The position numbers and the translations under genes were made by a program. Below, piece after piece: positions 18,281-25,938 of a stretch of 64,000 nucleotides of DNA (position 1 is its first letter; each line of letters opens with the position of its first letter). The stretch is from Paenibacillus glycanilyticus NBRC 16618 (GTDB lineage Bacteria; Bacillota; Bacilli; Paenibacillales; Paenibacillaceae), in contig NZ_BILY01000002.1 in the NCBI RefSeq assembly GCF_004000805.1, positions 124,001-188,000 of the forward strand, written 5' to 3'. Under the pieces are notes generated by a model that had not been told where the DNA came from, ran no database searches, and saw only the letters and a program-made list of their open reading frames with translations.

Positions 18281-20459
18281 ACTTGCCGCCAACAACCTTT
18301 CCTTGCAAGGATCCAAAATGCTGGACGATGTCCATCACGCCCGGTAAAAACCACAGCCTGGCAGAGGCCTTTATTTCTCCCGTTAAAGCAGTCGGAACCT
18401 TGGACAAAGTAACCCCGTCGTTATGTTCAATAACGGCAATCATCCTGGCTAAAGCGGAAGGCCGGTTGGCTCCCCCGTGGACCAGCATGAACAACCGCAG
18501 GTAATCCGTGTAGGCAACATCCACGTTTATATATTTGGATAACGGAGCCGCTCCGCGTTCGGTAAAAGCGGCCATATCCTCCATTGTTTTTTCCAGGCCG
18601 TATGCAACCGAACATGACAAGATCAGGAGGGGATGGGCGGCGGCCCGGCAGGCAGACAACCCTTCCATCGTCCGGATCGCCATTCTAACTCCGATTAATT
18701 CGCCATAAGCGGCGGCCAAATTCGCCGTTGGACTATGAAACCCGTAAATGACATATTCCGCTTCCTGATTGCTGAATGCGACGGCATGGGCAAGCTCGTT
18801 CGTATCGCCGCTTGTAAGCAATGCCCTCAGATTTTGCGGCGCAAAGGAAGCAAAATGCGAAACCGTATATTCCGATAAATAGACGGAGTCTCTGGTTTGC
18901 TCCAGCATATCGGCAATGCCGCCAAACAAACCGCTCATGGCGGATGCCGCTTCCTCCGCCTCCTCATGCGCATCCTGCGCGAGGGCAAGCCCTTCCGCTT
19001 CGGCGCCGGCAGCTTCCTGATTGAATAAAAGATTGTTCTTATATCGCTTTTCGATATCCTGAATGACTTGAAGATGTTCCTCGCTCTGGGGAACCGATGT
19101 CATTCCGTGAAGCAAGCGGCGAGCTTGGGACCATAGCTCCCCTGCCTTTGCCTCTTGTGCCTGACGTTCTTTTTTCAGCTCCTTATCGGCCAGCTTCTGC
19201 TCCCGCTCGTCGAGACTTGAGCCTTTGCGTACGTAAGCCGCTTCATACTGCTCATAAGCAATCCGAAGATTAACGGCTCCCTCCTTGATCTGCTCGTTGG
19301 AGAGATTGGGAACGGCAAGGCCCGCTGTCAGATTGGCAATAAAGCCTCCTGCTTCCATTTGCAGCGAAGCAAACAACGTGGCCTGATCCGCAATCTCCCC
19401 GTTATATTCGGCAAACCAACCGTCAGGCAAAATAAGCTCATCCGCCAGCTTCCGGATCTCCTGCATATCGTTTTCCGGCGCGGTATCCATGACGGGACTA
19501 TCGGTATCGACACCCGCGACATTTTTGCCATTTACGCGGTCATAACTGCTGTTAGAAGGAGCATTTGCCGTCTCCTGTTTGATGCTTTGCATGTCCGCGT
19601 TAACCTGCTTAGCCTCGTTGATAGCTTTGATCGCTTCCTGCTGCAGCTTATCATGCTGCTTCCTGGCCTTATTAAGCTCCTTGGACATACCGTCAGTCCA
19701 ACCTCTCGCTTTTTCCGCATAAGCCTCGATTTGATCCGAATATTTCGGTTTCTTGCCTTGCTGAACCAGCTGTTGGTCGGTCATGACCCAATTCGCGTAC
19801 TGGGCGTAATCGCCGGCAAGCCTAGCGGCATTCTCGGTGCCTGTGGCGAGCTCCAGCGCTTTTGTCGGAATAAGGTTCGCTATGCCGCCTACGGTTTCCG
19901 CGGCCTGGCGTTGCAGCTGCAAAGCTGCAGCCAGCTTTTCCTCCCGTTTGTCATACAGCTTCCGAAGCTCCTCCAGCATATTAACCGTAACGGTTGCTTC
20001 TTTCATTGCTCCGGAAAGCAGGGCAAACTTGGAGGCCAGCTCCAAGGCGAAATCGACCGGAGCTTTATATTTCATCTCTTCCAGTACCTGCCGGGAAAAC
20101 ACCTCGTGCCTTCCCAATACTTCCGCGTTATCGATATGCGCCGATTGGAGCTCAGCCTGTACCAGCTTAAAGGTTCCCTTCTGCCGGGAGGATGTTCCCA
20201 AATTCGCCTGAACCGTCTGTTCAAAAATGTCATTGCTGTCCGTCCCTCCCCGCCCAAACAGCCCATACCGTTCATACAGCCGATTATCGTAAGCGGAAAG
20301 AGCGGAACGGACGCCGGATCTGGCAGCATCCTCGGTAACCTTGTGCAATACCGCCATTCTTGCGTAATCGATGAGTACCGCGGAGAATAGAAGCAGACCC
20401 GACAATACAACCGCCGAAAATATCGTTATCGAACCGTAAGATGTCGATGGCTTATTCAC
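18246..20459 (-). CDS. DUF5702-like TadG-type pilus protein
   Basis: A large 737-residue protein opening with YGSITIFSAVVLSGLLLFSAVLIDYARM, a pseudopilin/TadG-like membrane segment, then AARSGVRSALSAYDNRLYERYGLFG. Most of the middle (about residues 140-520) is charged and helical with heptad-like patterns (ELRKLYDKREEKL, ELNKARKQHDKLQQE, ADKELKKERQAQEAK), so a long coiled coil outside the membrane is likely. The C-terminal 200 residues are mixed. GTG start at 20459 overlaps the upstream stop by 4 bases. DUF5702 is my recollection for this class; biochemical function is not known. Confidence 0.75.
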   Translation of the reverse strand: MNKPSTSYGSITIFSAVVLSGLLLFSAVLIDYARMAVLHKVTEDAARSGVRSALSAYDNRLYERYGLFGRGGTDSNDIFEQTVQANLGTSSRQKGTFKLVQAELQSAHIDNAEVLGRHEVFSRQVLEEMKYKAPVDFALELASKFALLSGAMKEATVTVNMLEELRKLYDKREEKLAAALQLQRQAAETVGGIANLIPTKALELATGTENAARLAGDYAQYANWVMTDQQLVQQGKKPKYSDQIEAYAEKARGWTDGMSKELNKARKQHDKLQQEAIKAINEAKQVNADMQSIKQETANAPSNSSYDRVNGKNVAGVDTDSPVMDTAPENDMQEIRKLADELILPDGWFAEYNGEIADQATLFASLQMEAGGFIANLTAGLAVPNLSNEQIKEGAVNLRIAYEQYEAAYVRKGSSLDEREQKLADKELKKERQAQEAKAGELWSQARRLLHGMTSVPQSEEHLQVIQDIEKRYKNNLLFNQEAAGAEAEGLALAQDAHEEAEEAASAMSGLFGGIADMLEQTRDSVYLSEYTVSHFASFAPQNLRALLTSGDTNELAHAVAFSNQEAEYVIYGFHSPTANLAAAYGELIGVRMAIRTMEGLSACRAAAHPLLILSCSVAYGLEKTMEDMAAFTERGAAPLSKYINVDVAYTDYLRLFMLVHGGANRPSALARMIAVIEHNDGVTLSKVPTALTGEIKASARLWFLPGVMDIVQHFGSLQGKVVGGKYETVQTIGWSY

Positions 20460-21181
20460 GGCTTGCCTGCTTTCCCGCCGCCGCTGTATGCCGTCAGCGC
20501 TTTTCCAGCCTGCTGCTTCGACGTTCCGCTGCTGAATTTGGCGGTGTAATACCGCACTGTATCGACATCCCGGATAAACTGAACCGGATCAACGATGCTG
20601 GCCGCCGCAACCGTCTTGGGCTCGGACAGCCCGAGCGTAAGCTCAAGCGGAGCAAGCGACACCGGCTGCATCAGCTTTACCGATACTTCCCGCTTGAGCA
20701 GGCTGTTTGCGTAAGCGATATTCCCTTGAAACGGCAGCTCCGCATCGCCTGTAAGCCAAGCCGATGCTGAACGCAGCTTCGTGCCTGCAAGCTCCAGCTT
20801 ATCCGTATCCCACGCCCCTGGCAGTTCCAAAGTTACATCCGTCTGGTCAGCCGTTATTCCAAACAACGAGCCAAGCATGAAATCCCCGCTGACCCGCCAG
20901 TACAAGCCGTCATACTGACCGGTTGTCAGCATCCCGTTACGGGCATTGCGGTGACTGTTATCCCAGCTGAACGAAGCCCGTTCCGCCGTTTCGGAAGCGG
21001 AATAATAGAGCACCGCTTTCTGATAGATATACATGCTGAATAAGAGAAACATAAGAATAAGCAGAAAGATAACCGGGAACACCAGCGCGGATTCCAGCGT
21101 AAAACTCCCTTCCGTTTGGCAAAGCCATTGCGGCAAGCTGCGTTTTCGGTTAGTTGGAGAAAATTTTGTCCGCTTCATCAT
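20456..21181 (-). CDS. TadE family pseudopilin
   Basis: A 241-residue protein with a basic N-terminus followed by EGSFTLESALVFPVIFLLILMFLLFSMY, the TadE motif with its conserved Glu and single membrane helix. The remaining 190 residues would lie outside the cell and contain no recognised domain. It overlaps the pilin gene by 32 bases. TadE-type pseudopilins are needed for Flp pilus assembly in characterised systems. Confidence 0.82.
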   Translation of the reverse strand: MMKRTKFSPTNRKRSLPQWLCQTEGSFTLESALVFPVIFLLILMFLLFSMYIYQKAVLYYSASETAERASFSWDNSHRNARNGMLTTGQYDGLYWRVSGDFMLGSLFGITADQTDVTLELPGAWDTDKLELAGTKLRSASAWLTGDAELPFQGNIAYANSLLKREVSVKLMQPVSLAPLELTLGLSEPKTVAAASIVDPVQFIRDVDTVRYYTAKFSSGTSKQQAGKALTAYSGGGKAGKP

Positions 21182-21341
21182 CGGCTTTTCCCATTAACTT
21201 CTCTATTAACTGGATAATCCAATCTTTAAATAGAAGAGCAATAATAATAACAACCGCAATAATCAGAATCACTTCAAGCGTCCCTAGACCGCTTTCCGAG
21301 CGCCAGAAGGAACGAACGGCTTTACCTAACTTTTTCAACAT
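21150..21341 (-). CDS. Flp1-type pilin (type IVb)
   Basis: A 63-residue major pilin candidate. After LGKAVRSFWRSES comes the prepilin cleavage region GLGTLEVILIIAVVIIIALLF, with Glu five residues into the mature helix, then a short charged tail (MGKADDEADKIFSN). Size and layout match Flp pilins. The start at ATG 21341 lies 9 bases after GAGAGG; the ATG at 21350 is too close to that site. It sits between tadC and tadE. Confidence 0.88.
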   Translation of the reverse strand: MLKKLGKAVRSFWRSESGLGTLEVILIIAVVIIIALLFKDWIIQLIEKLMGKADDEADKIFSN

Positions 21342-21375
21342 AGTAAACATCCTCTCTATTCATTGATTTAAAGGT

Positions 21376-22224
21376 TCAAGACATGAGCAGCATCGCCGGA
21401 GCCGCAACAAATACCATTAACACGAGCAATATGCCCACTAGCGGAAAAACAAGCTTGGAGGAAGCCTCTTCCCCGCGGGAACGGGCAACCGCCTTGCGTT
21501 TCTCCCATAAGGAGTAAGAGATTTCCCTTAGTGCAAGGACAAATTGATCGCCGCCCCTGCGGTAATTAAGCAGCATGACCGTAGTAAAAATAGATACCTC
21601 CTGAACGGCGCAGCCCCGGTTGAACCGCTCAAGCGCCGTACTGAAGGACTCCCCGTTCCTTAAGGCGATAACCACTCTGTCCCACTCTTTATATAAAGGC
21701 TGCGCAGCCGGATCTTTCCCATCCAGGCAGCGGGAGAACGCCTGCAGTACCGGTTCCCCCGCGCCAACAAGCAGCATCAGCTTGCTAAGCGCTTCCGGCA
21801 GCTCGGAAACAATCGCCTGTTTTCTTCGTTCAACCAGCCGGCCTGCTTCCATAAAAGGCCTGACCGGAAGCAGCAAGCCTATCAGCACTCCAATCCCGAT
21901 AAGCAGCGGCTCCTTCGCCAGCACGGCCAGAAGAGTGCAGCTGCACAACACGGCATAGCCGAAACCCGTAGTTTCCGCTATATGCTGTTTTGTCTGATTC
22001 AGCTGCCAATCCGTGCCCTTCAGGATAATCTGCTTCGAATGGTAGCTGCTGAGCGGAAGCTGCAGATGCTCGTAAAGCTTGCCGCGTTCCAGCAGCCGGT
22101 CAAAGGGTCTAACGAGCAATAATCCTTTCCAACCCGGTTGTCCCTTCTTCAGAAGCTGCGCCAATCCGTCCCTCCCTATGAGCAGTCCCCAAAACAGCAG
22201 CAAGAGCAGTACAAGAAAAGCCAT
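21376..22224 (-). CDS. tadC: Type II secretion F family protein TadC
   Basis: A 282-residue polytopic platform protein of the pilus machine. The T2SF domain (LPEALSKLMLLVGAGEPVLQAF, ERFNRGCAVQEVSIFTTVMLLNYRRGG, LREISYSLWEKRKAVARSRGEEASSKLVFPL) occupies residues about 140-260. It is preceded and followed by membrane helices. It pairs with TadB to form the inner-membrane base on which the ATPase acts. Confidence 0.88.
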   Translation of the reverse strand: MAFLVLLLLLFWGLLIGRDGLAQLLKKGQPGWKGLLLVRPFDRLLERGKLYEHLQLPLSSYHSKQIILKGTDWQLNQTKQHIAETTGFGYAVLCSCTLLAVLAKEPLLIGIGVLIGLLLPVRPFMEAGRLVERRKQAIVSELPEALSKLMLLVGAGEPVLQAFSRCLDGKDPAAQPLYKEWDRVVIALRNGESFSTALERFNRGCAVQEVSIFTTVMLLNYRRGGDQFVLALREISYSLWEKRKAVARSRGEEASSKLVFPLVGILLVLMVFVAAPAMLLMS

Positions 22225-22234
22225 TCCACGCCTC

Positions 22235-23098
22235 CTACACGCGTATTTGCATAATCCGATGGATCAGCCAGAAACAAAAGGACAATACGGCAAGGCCGAT
22301 GGTCAGCAGGACATATCCCCCTCCCCCGTACAAGGGTTTCATGTAATCGGGGGCAAAAGCGCTCAGAAAACCGAGGAAGGCAAAAGGAACAGCCATCATA
22401 ATCCGCGCTTCAAAACGCTTCTGCGCAAGCAATACGGAAATTTCCTGTTTGACTTCAAGCTTTTCGCCGATCGTCTGCGAGGTCCGTTTCATCACTTCAA
22501 CCAGATCCCCTCCGGAGCGTTTGCATACCGCAAACACGTCGGCGAATTGCGTAATATCGTCCAGGTGGGCACGCTTTGCCAGGCTGCGCAGCGCCTGTTC
22601 TAGCGGTTCCGCGTTATCGAGGCGATACTTGATAATCTGGAATTCGAGCAGAAGTTCCGTATTCGGGTCCGGGTACAGCAGCTTGAGATCGTCAATCGTT
22701 GCCAAAAAAGCATTTTCCACCGATCGGCCGGCGGCCAGCGATGAGGCTAAGGAATACAAGGCCTCTTTGAATTGCAGCTGGAGCCTTTCCTTTCGCCGGG
22801 CAAGCAGGAAGGACTTGTACAGTCTTGGAGCAATCAGGCCTCCAGCGGCAAACAAACCGGATACGATAAAGGAATGGTAGATGAGGTAGACGGCAGCGAA
22901 AACAAGGACGAAGCCAACAGCCGCCGATCCCATAAACTGCTTATATGACAGCTGGTACTCGTTATAGTTCTGAAGCGGCTTAACATTGGTTGGCAGCTTT
23001 ATGCGCCGGCCTCCAGCCTGAAATGACGAGTCCCAACCGCACCATTCCAGTATCGTCCGCACTTTTGCCGCTAGAGGCGCAGCTCGAATTACGGGCAT
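22235..23098 (-). CDS. tadB: Type II secretion F family protein TadB
   Basis: A 287-residue membrane platform protein. Hydrophobic helices near residues 55-95 are followed by the T2SF domain (FKEALYSLASSLAAGRSVENAFLA, FADVFAVCKRSGGDLVEVMKRTSQTIGEKLEVKQEI) and C-terminal helices. The ATG follows GGAGGAGGTAACG and overlaps the end of the ATPase gene by 10 bases. Confidence 0.9.
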   Translation of the reverse strand: MPVIRAAPLAAKVRTILEWCGWDSSFQAGGRRIKLPTNVKPLQNYNEYQLSYKQFMGSAAVGFVLVFAAVYLIYHSFIVSGLFAAGGLIAPRLYKSFLLARRKERLQLQFKEALYSLASSLAAGRSVENAFLATIDDLKLLYPDPNTELLLEFQIIKYRLDNAEPLEQALRSLAKRAHLDDITQFADVFAVCKRSGGDLVEVMKRTSQTIGEKLEVKQEISVLLAQKRFEARIMMAVPFAFLGFLSAFAPDYMKPLYGGGGYVLLTIGLAVLSFCFWLIHRIMQIRV

Positions 23099-24333
23099 AT
23101 CGTTACCTCCTCCGCAAGCTTAATGCCGGCCATCCTCAGCTTATCGGTATGACAGAGCTTATAATCGGTGCGCTTAAGCGTGCCGATCACTCTCCCGCCT
23201 TCCTCGCCTTCCTCTTCAAATTGGAAAAGCGGCCGGACCTCAATCTCTCCATCCTCCATCCCGACGATCTCGCAAATTTCCGTCACGCGGCGGGAACGGT
23301 CCCTGAAGCGCGAAAGATGGATCACAATATCCAAAGCCGAAGCGATTTGCTTGCGGATGACCTGAACCGGCATTTCCGCCGCGCTCATCACCATCGTTTC
23401 CAGCCGGGACATCATATCCCTGGAACCGTTGCTATGACCGGTGGACATGCTGCCCGTATGGCCCGTGTTCATAGCCGCCAGCATATCCAAAGCCTCTCCG
23501 CCGCGTACCTCCCCAACAATAATGCGGTTAGGACGCATCCGAAGCGACGCCCGAATCAGATCGCGAATCGCAATCTCCCCTTTCCCTTCGGTATTGGCAT
23601 TCCGCGTCTCAAGGGAAACAAGGTTAGGAACGCTCCGGATTTGCAATTCGGCGGAATCTTCAATCGTGACTAAGCGTTCGTCGCTGGGAATGTATTGGGA
23701 CAATGCATTAAGAAAGGTTGTTTTTCCCGTCCCGGTACCGCCGCTAATAAAAATGTTGTATTGTGCCTTCGTAAGCTGCTGCAAAAAAAACGCCGCTTCC
23801 CCGGTTAAAGCTCCCTTTGCCACAAGCTCGTCCATCGTCAGCGGCTGTTCCGGAAATTTACGGATCGTCATCGCCGGTCCCCTAAGCGCAACGGGCGGCA
23901 ATACGATATGGACGCGTGATCCATCCTTGAGACGGGCGTCTACAATCGGCGAAGATTCATTGACGACCCGGTTTACGCTTGCGACAATGGACTGAATCAA
24001 ATCCTCCAGCCTCTCTCTGCTCTCGAAAGCTGCGGGCAGCAGACTAAGCCGGCCGCTTCGTTCGATAAAGATCTCCGAATGATGGTTGATCATAACTTCC
24101 GTTACCGTCGGGTCATCCATAAGCGGCTGCAAAATATCAAGCCCCCGGAACGAATGAAACAGGCGCCGAACGAGCGAAGCCAGCTCCGAAGCGGTTAAAG
24201 GGCGGCTGCTGCTCCAGGAAAATACGGTTTGCTCCACGATGGCGGTTAACTGTTCGTCCGTTACCGAGCCGGAGTAATCAAGCCGGTCCTTAATCCGGTT
24301 TTTTAACTCAAGAACCGCTTCATCCGTTAGCAA
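23089..24333 (-). CDS. CpaF/TadA family pilus assembly ATPase
   Basis: A 414-residue secretion ATPase that powers Flp pilus assembly. The N-terminal domain includes DPTVTEVMINHHSEIFIERSG. The ATPase core has SGGTGTGKTTFLNAL (Walker A) near residue 225, an Asp box around VTIEDSAELQI, the Walker B region MRPNRIIVGEVRGGEALDMLAAMNTGHTGS and the histidine box STGHSNGS. I choose TTG 24333 as the start because GGAGG lies 8 bases upstream and homologous ATPases begin about there; a longer reading from 24504 lies inside the preceding gene. The start overlaps cpaE by 14 bases. Confidence 0.9.
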   Translation of the reverse strand: MLTDEAVLELKNRIKDRLDYSGSVTDEQLTAIVEQTVFSWSSSRPLTASELASLVRRLFHSFRGLDILQPLMDDPTVTEVMINHHSEIFIERSGRLSLLPAAFESRERLEDLIQSIVASVNRVVNESSPIVDARLKDGSRVHIVLPPVALRGPAMTIRKFPEQPLTMDELVAKGALTGEAAFFLQQLTKAQYNIFISGGTGTGKTTFLNALSQYIPSDERLVTIEDSAELQIRSVPNLVSLETRNANTEGKGEIAIRDLIRASLRMRPNRIIVGEVRGGEALDMLAAMNTGHTGSMSTGHSNGSRDMMSRLETMVMSAAEMPVQVIRKQIASALDIVIHLSRFRDRSRRVTEICEIVGMEDGEIEVRPLFQFEEEGEEGGRVIGTLKRTDYKLCHTDKLRMAGIKLAEEVTICP

Positions 24334-25432
24334 TTGGCGCACCTCCTTCTTCCTTCGCCAGCTGCAGGTATAGCCTTTCCACTGCTGCCATATACGGAGG
24401 CGACGCAAGAACGGCGGCTGCCCCCCTGCCCATTGCGGCCGTATCAGGAAGGAACGCGCAAGCCGGCTTAAAAATGCTTCGTCTCGAATGCAGTTGGCCT
24501 TCACTGCGGTTGACGACTAGTTGCAGCCTTGGCTCCAGCAATCGGAAACGCTCCCCGAAACGCTGCACGCCGTACTGATAGGCCAGCTGGCTCTTCCGCT
24601 GAACAGCCGGATCCTCCGTTACCAGCCAGATCACTTCGTGGCTTAGCTCCAGTACGGACAAGTGCAGCTCATCCAGCCCTTCATCCAGATCGATAACAAT
24701 CAGATCGTATTGTCCGTTTGCCGCGATCGCCCGTACTATGGCATCCGCATCCGAGGCTTGAAGCGTCAAACGGTCTTCCGGATTCGAACAAGGCAACAGA
24801 TAATCCGCGCGCAAAAGCGCATGCCGCTTGCTGTGCCGCCCAAGCCACTCTCCAACCCTGTCGGGATGCGATTGGAGAATGTATAGCAGCTGGGACAAGC
24901 CCTCATCTCCATGTACCGCCCCGGACTCCAGCCACGTATCCACCGCATTCCAGCGCTCCAGGTTGAGATAAAATATTCGCTGACCTCTGCTCGCTGCCGT
25001 ATGAATAAGCTGTCTGGCCAGCGTTGTTTTTCCTACTCCGCCGGATGCTGAATAAACGGCAATGACTTGAACGGATTGCTCTCTGGCAGCCGCCTTCGAA
25101 ACAGGCGCCATTAAGGAAGCCATCCTCTGCAATAGACCCGGCAGCGCCTGATATTGAAGCAGTTCATGATAAAGCGGGAGCTGGCCCGGCGCAGCAACCA
25201 GCGCAGCAACCGGAACTCCCTCGGGCAATATCCCGGCAGCGGCCTCCAGCATATAAGGCTGTGCGGCAATTCCGTGTACCGGATAACCTGACTTCAGAAA
25301 CTGTACGAACGCTTCCGCATGAGTGAAGGCCGTCAGCTGCCACATTTCGCCGAACGGGCTGTCTCGCACGTAATCGGCCAGTCTTCTTACATAATCCTGC
25401 TCCTTGACCGCAATCACTAATTGATGTCTCAC
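24320..25432 (-). CDS. CpaE-like ParA/MinD-type ATPase of the pilus locus
   Basis: About 370 residues. The N-terminal 115 residues form a receiver-like domain without a clear phosphoacceptor pocket. The remainder is a MinD/ParA ATPase with deviant Walker A (SASGGVGKTTLARQL, near residue 125) and Walker B region LIVIDLDEG. CpaE proteins position pilus machines in other bacteria. The start is GTG 25432, 7 bases after GGAG; an upstream TTG/ATG reading would run into the terminator hairpin. It is the first gene of the ten-gene operon. Confidence 0.83.
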   Translation of the reverse strand: MRHQLVIAVKEQDYVRRLADYVRDSPFGEMWQLTAFTHAEAFVQFLKSGYPVHGIAAQPYMLEAAAGILPEGVPVAALVAAPGQLPLYHELLQYQALPGLLQRMASLMAPVSKAAAREQSVQVIAVYSASGGVGKTTLARQLIHTAASRGQRIFYLNLERWNAVDTWLESGAVHGDEGLSQLLYILQSHPDRVGEWLGRHSKRHALLRADYLLPCSNPEDRLTLQASDADAIVRAIAANGQYDLIVIDLDEGLDELHLSVLELSHEVIWLVTEDPAVQRKSQLAYQYGVQRFGERFRLLEPRLQLVVNRSEGQLHSRRSIFKPACAFLPDTAAMGRGAAAVLASPPYMAAVERLYLQLAKEEGGAPIANG

Positions 25433-25471
25433 CTGCCTGCTCCTGCCTTTCTTCTTCCGGCAAACGCAAAA

Positions 25472-25515
25472 AAGCACCGTAAAAGGCGCAGTTTAACTGC
25501 GGCCTTCTACGGTGC
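25472..25515 (-). terminator. Leader terminator/attenuator of the pilus operon
   Basis: On the minus strand, a long stem (AAGCACCGTAGAAGG / CCTTTTACGGTGCTT, with an inner CGCAGTTAAACTGCG hairpin) is followed directly by TTTTTT. It stands between the operon promoter and the first gene, so the operon must be transcribed past it. Confidence 0.8.
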
Positions 25516-25549
25516 TTCCGTATGTGTGCCGATTCCATTTATTGCATAA

Positions 25550-25579
25550 ATATTACCACTATATCCAAATGTCCGTCAA
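25550..25579 (-). promoter_or_regulatory. Promoter of the Tad pilus operon
   Basis: TTGACG (25574-25579) and TAATAT (25550-25555) are separated by 18 bases on the minus strand. Transcription should begin near 25543, leaving about 30 bases before the terminator hairpin. Confidence 0.65.
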
Positions 25580-25622
25580 CTAAAAATGTTTAAAAAGAGA
25601 GAAAAACATTTTCGGTAAAATA

Positions 25623-25651
25623 GATACAATTCGTATCAATTGTGCTATAAT
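25623..25651 (+). promoter_or_regulatory. Precursor-peptide promoter with GATAC-N5-GTATC palindrome
   Basis: The extended -10 TGC-TATAAT (TATAAT at 25646-25651) has no good -35 box. Instead GATACAATTCGTATC (25623-25637) occupies that position. The same palindrome occurs at promoters of the RiPP maturation operon and the two Wzz genes. A second inverted repeat, GTATCTC/GAGATAC (25664-25686), lies in the leader. Confidence 0.6.
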
Positions 25652-25712
25652 CAGAAACGTAATGTATCTCGTACATAGGGAGATACTTCAACATGGGAGA
25701 GGAGGTGACAGT

Positions 25713-25826
25713 ATGAAAAAAGTATGGGAAGCACCAACTTTGGAAGTGCTCGACGTAAAAATGACTTTCGATGGTGATGTCGAGGTTAACTCGATTACAA
25801 CATTCCATGGCAGCCACAGACAATAA
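25713..25826 (+). CDS. Lasso-like RiPP precursor peptide (paeninodin-type leader)
   Basis: A 37-residue peptide with a perfect GGAGGTGA ribosome binding site 4 bases before the ATG. The N-terminus MKKVWEAPTLEVLDV matches the leader pattern of Bacillota lasso precursors (W-x2-P-x-LEVLDV, then a Thr at the usual -2 site, Thr18). If cleavage follows residue 19 as in paeninodin, the core is an 18-residue peptide, DGDVEVNSITTFHGSHRQ. Acidic residues are at core positions 1, 3 and 5; none lies at 7-9, where a lasso ring closes, and the last residue is Gln rather than the phosphorylated Ser of paeninodin. It converges on the maturation operon and has its own terminator. Precursor identity is well supported; the nature of the product is open. 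Confidence 0.8.
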   Translation: MKKVWEAPTLEVLDVKMTFDGDVEVNSITTFHGSHRQ

Positions 25827-25850
25827 TTCTCTTCACCTCCTATAACGAAA

Positions 25851-25884
25851 AACCCGTTACCGGCGAGCTGGGAACGGGTTTTTT
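25851..25884 (+). terminator. Terminator of the precursor gene
   Basis: AACCCGTT pairs with AACGGGTT, followed by a T-run, 25 bases after the precursor stop. Confidence 0.8.
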
Positions 25885-25911
25885 ACATTTCACTCCGTTA
25901 AGCCCATAACC

Positions 25912-25938
25912 AAAAAAAGCCAACGCTTAAGCGTTGGC
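25912..25938 (-). terminator. Terminator of the RiPP maturation operon
   Basis: The 20-base palindrome at 25919-25938 (GCCAACGCTT arms) includes the stop codon of the ABC transporter gene and is followed on the minus strand by seven T residues. Confidence 0.88.

Noticed and set aside
19359-20390. A 343-residue plus-strand frame opposite the DUF5702-like gene
   Set aside because: There is no start signal; the minus-strand gene fits the operon by overlaps on both sides.
25432-25530. A cyclic-di-GMP riboswitch before the pilus operon
   Set aside because: The leader between promoter and hairpin is only about 30 bases and lacks the conserved aptamer core; only a terminator can be supported.
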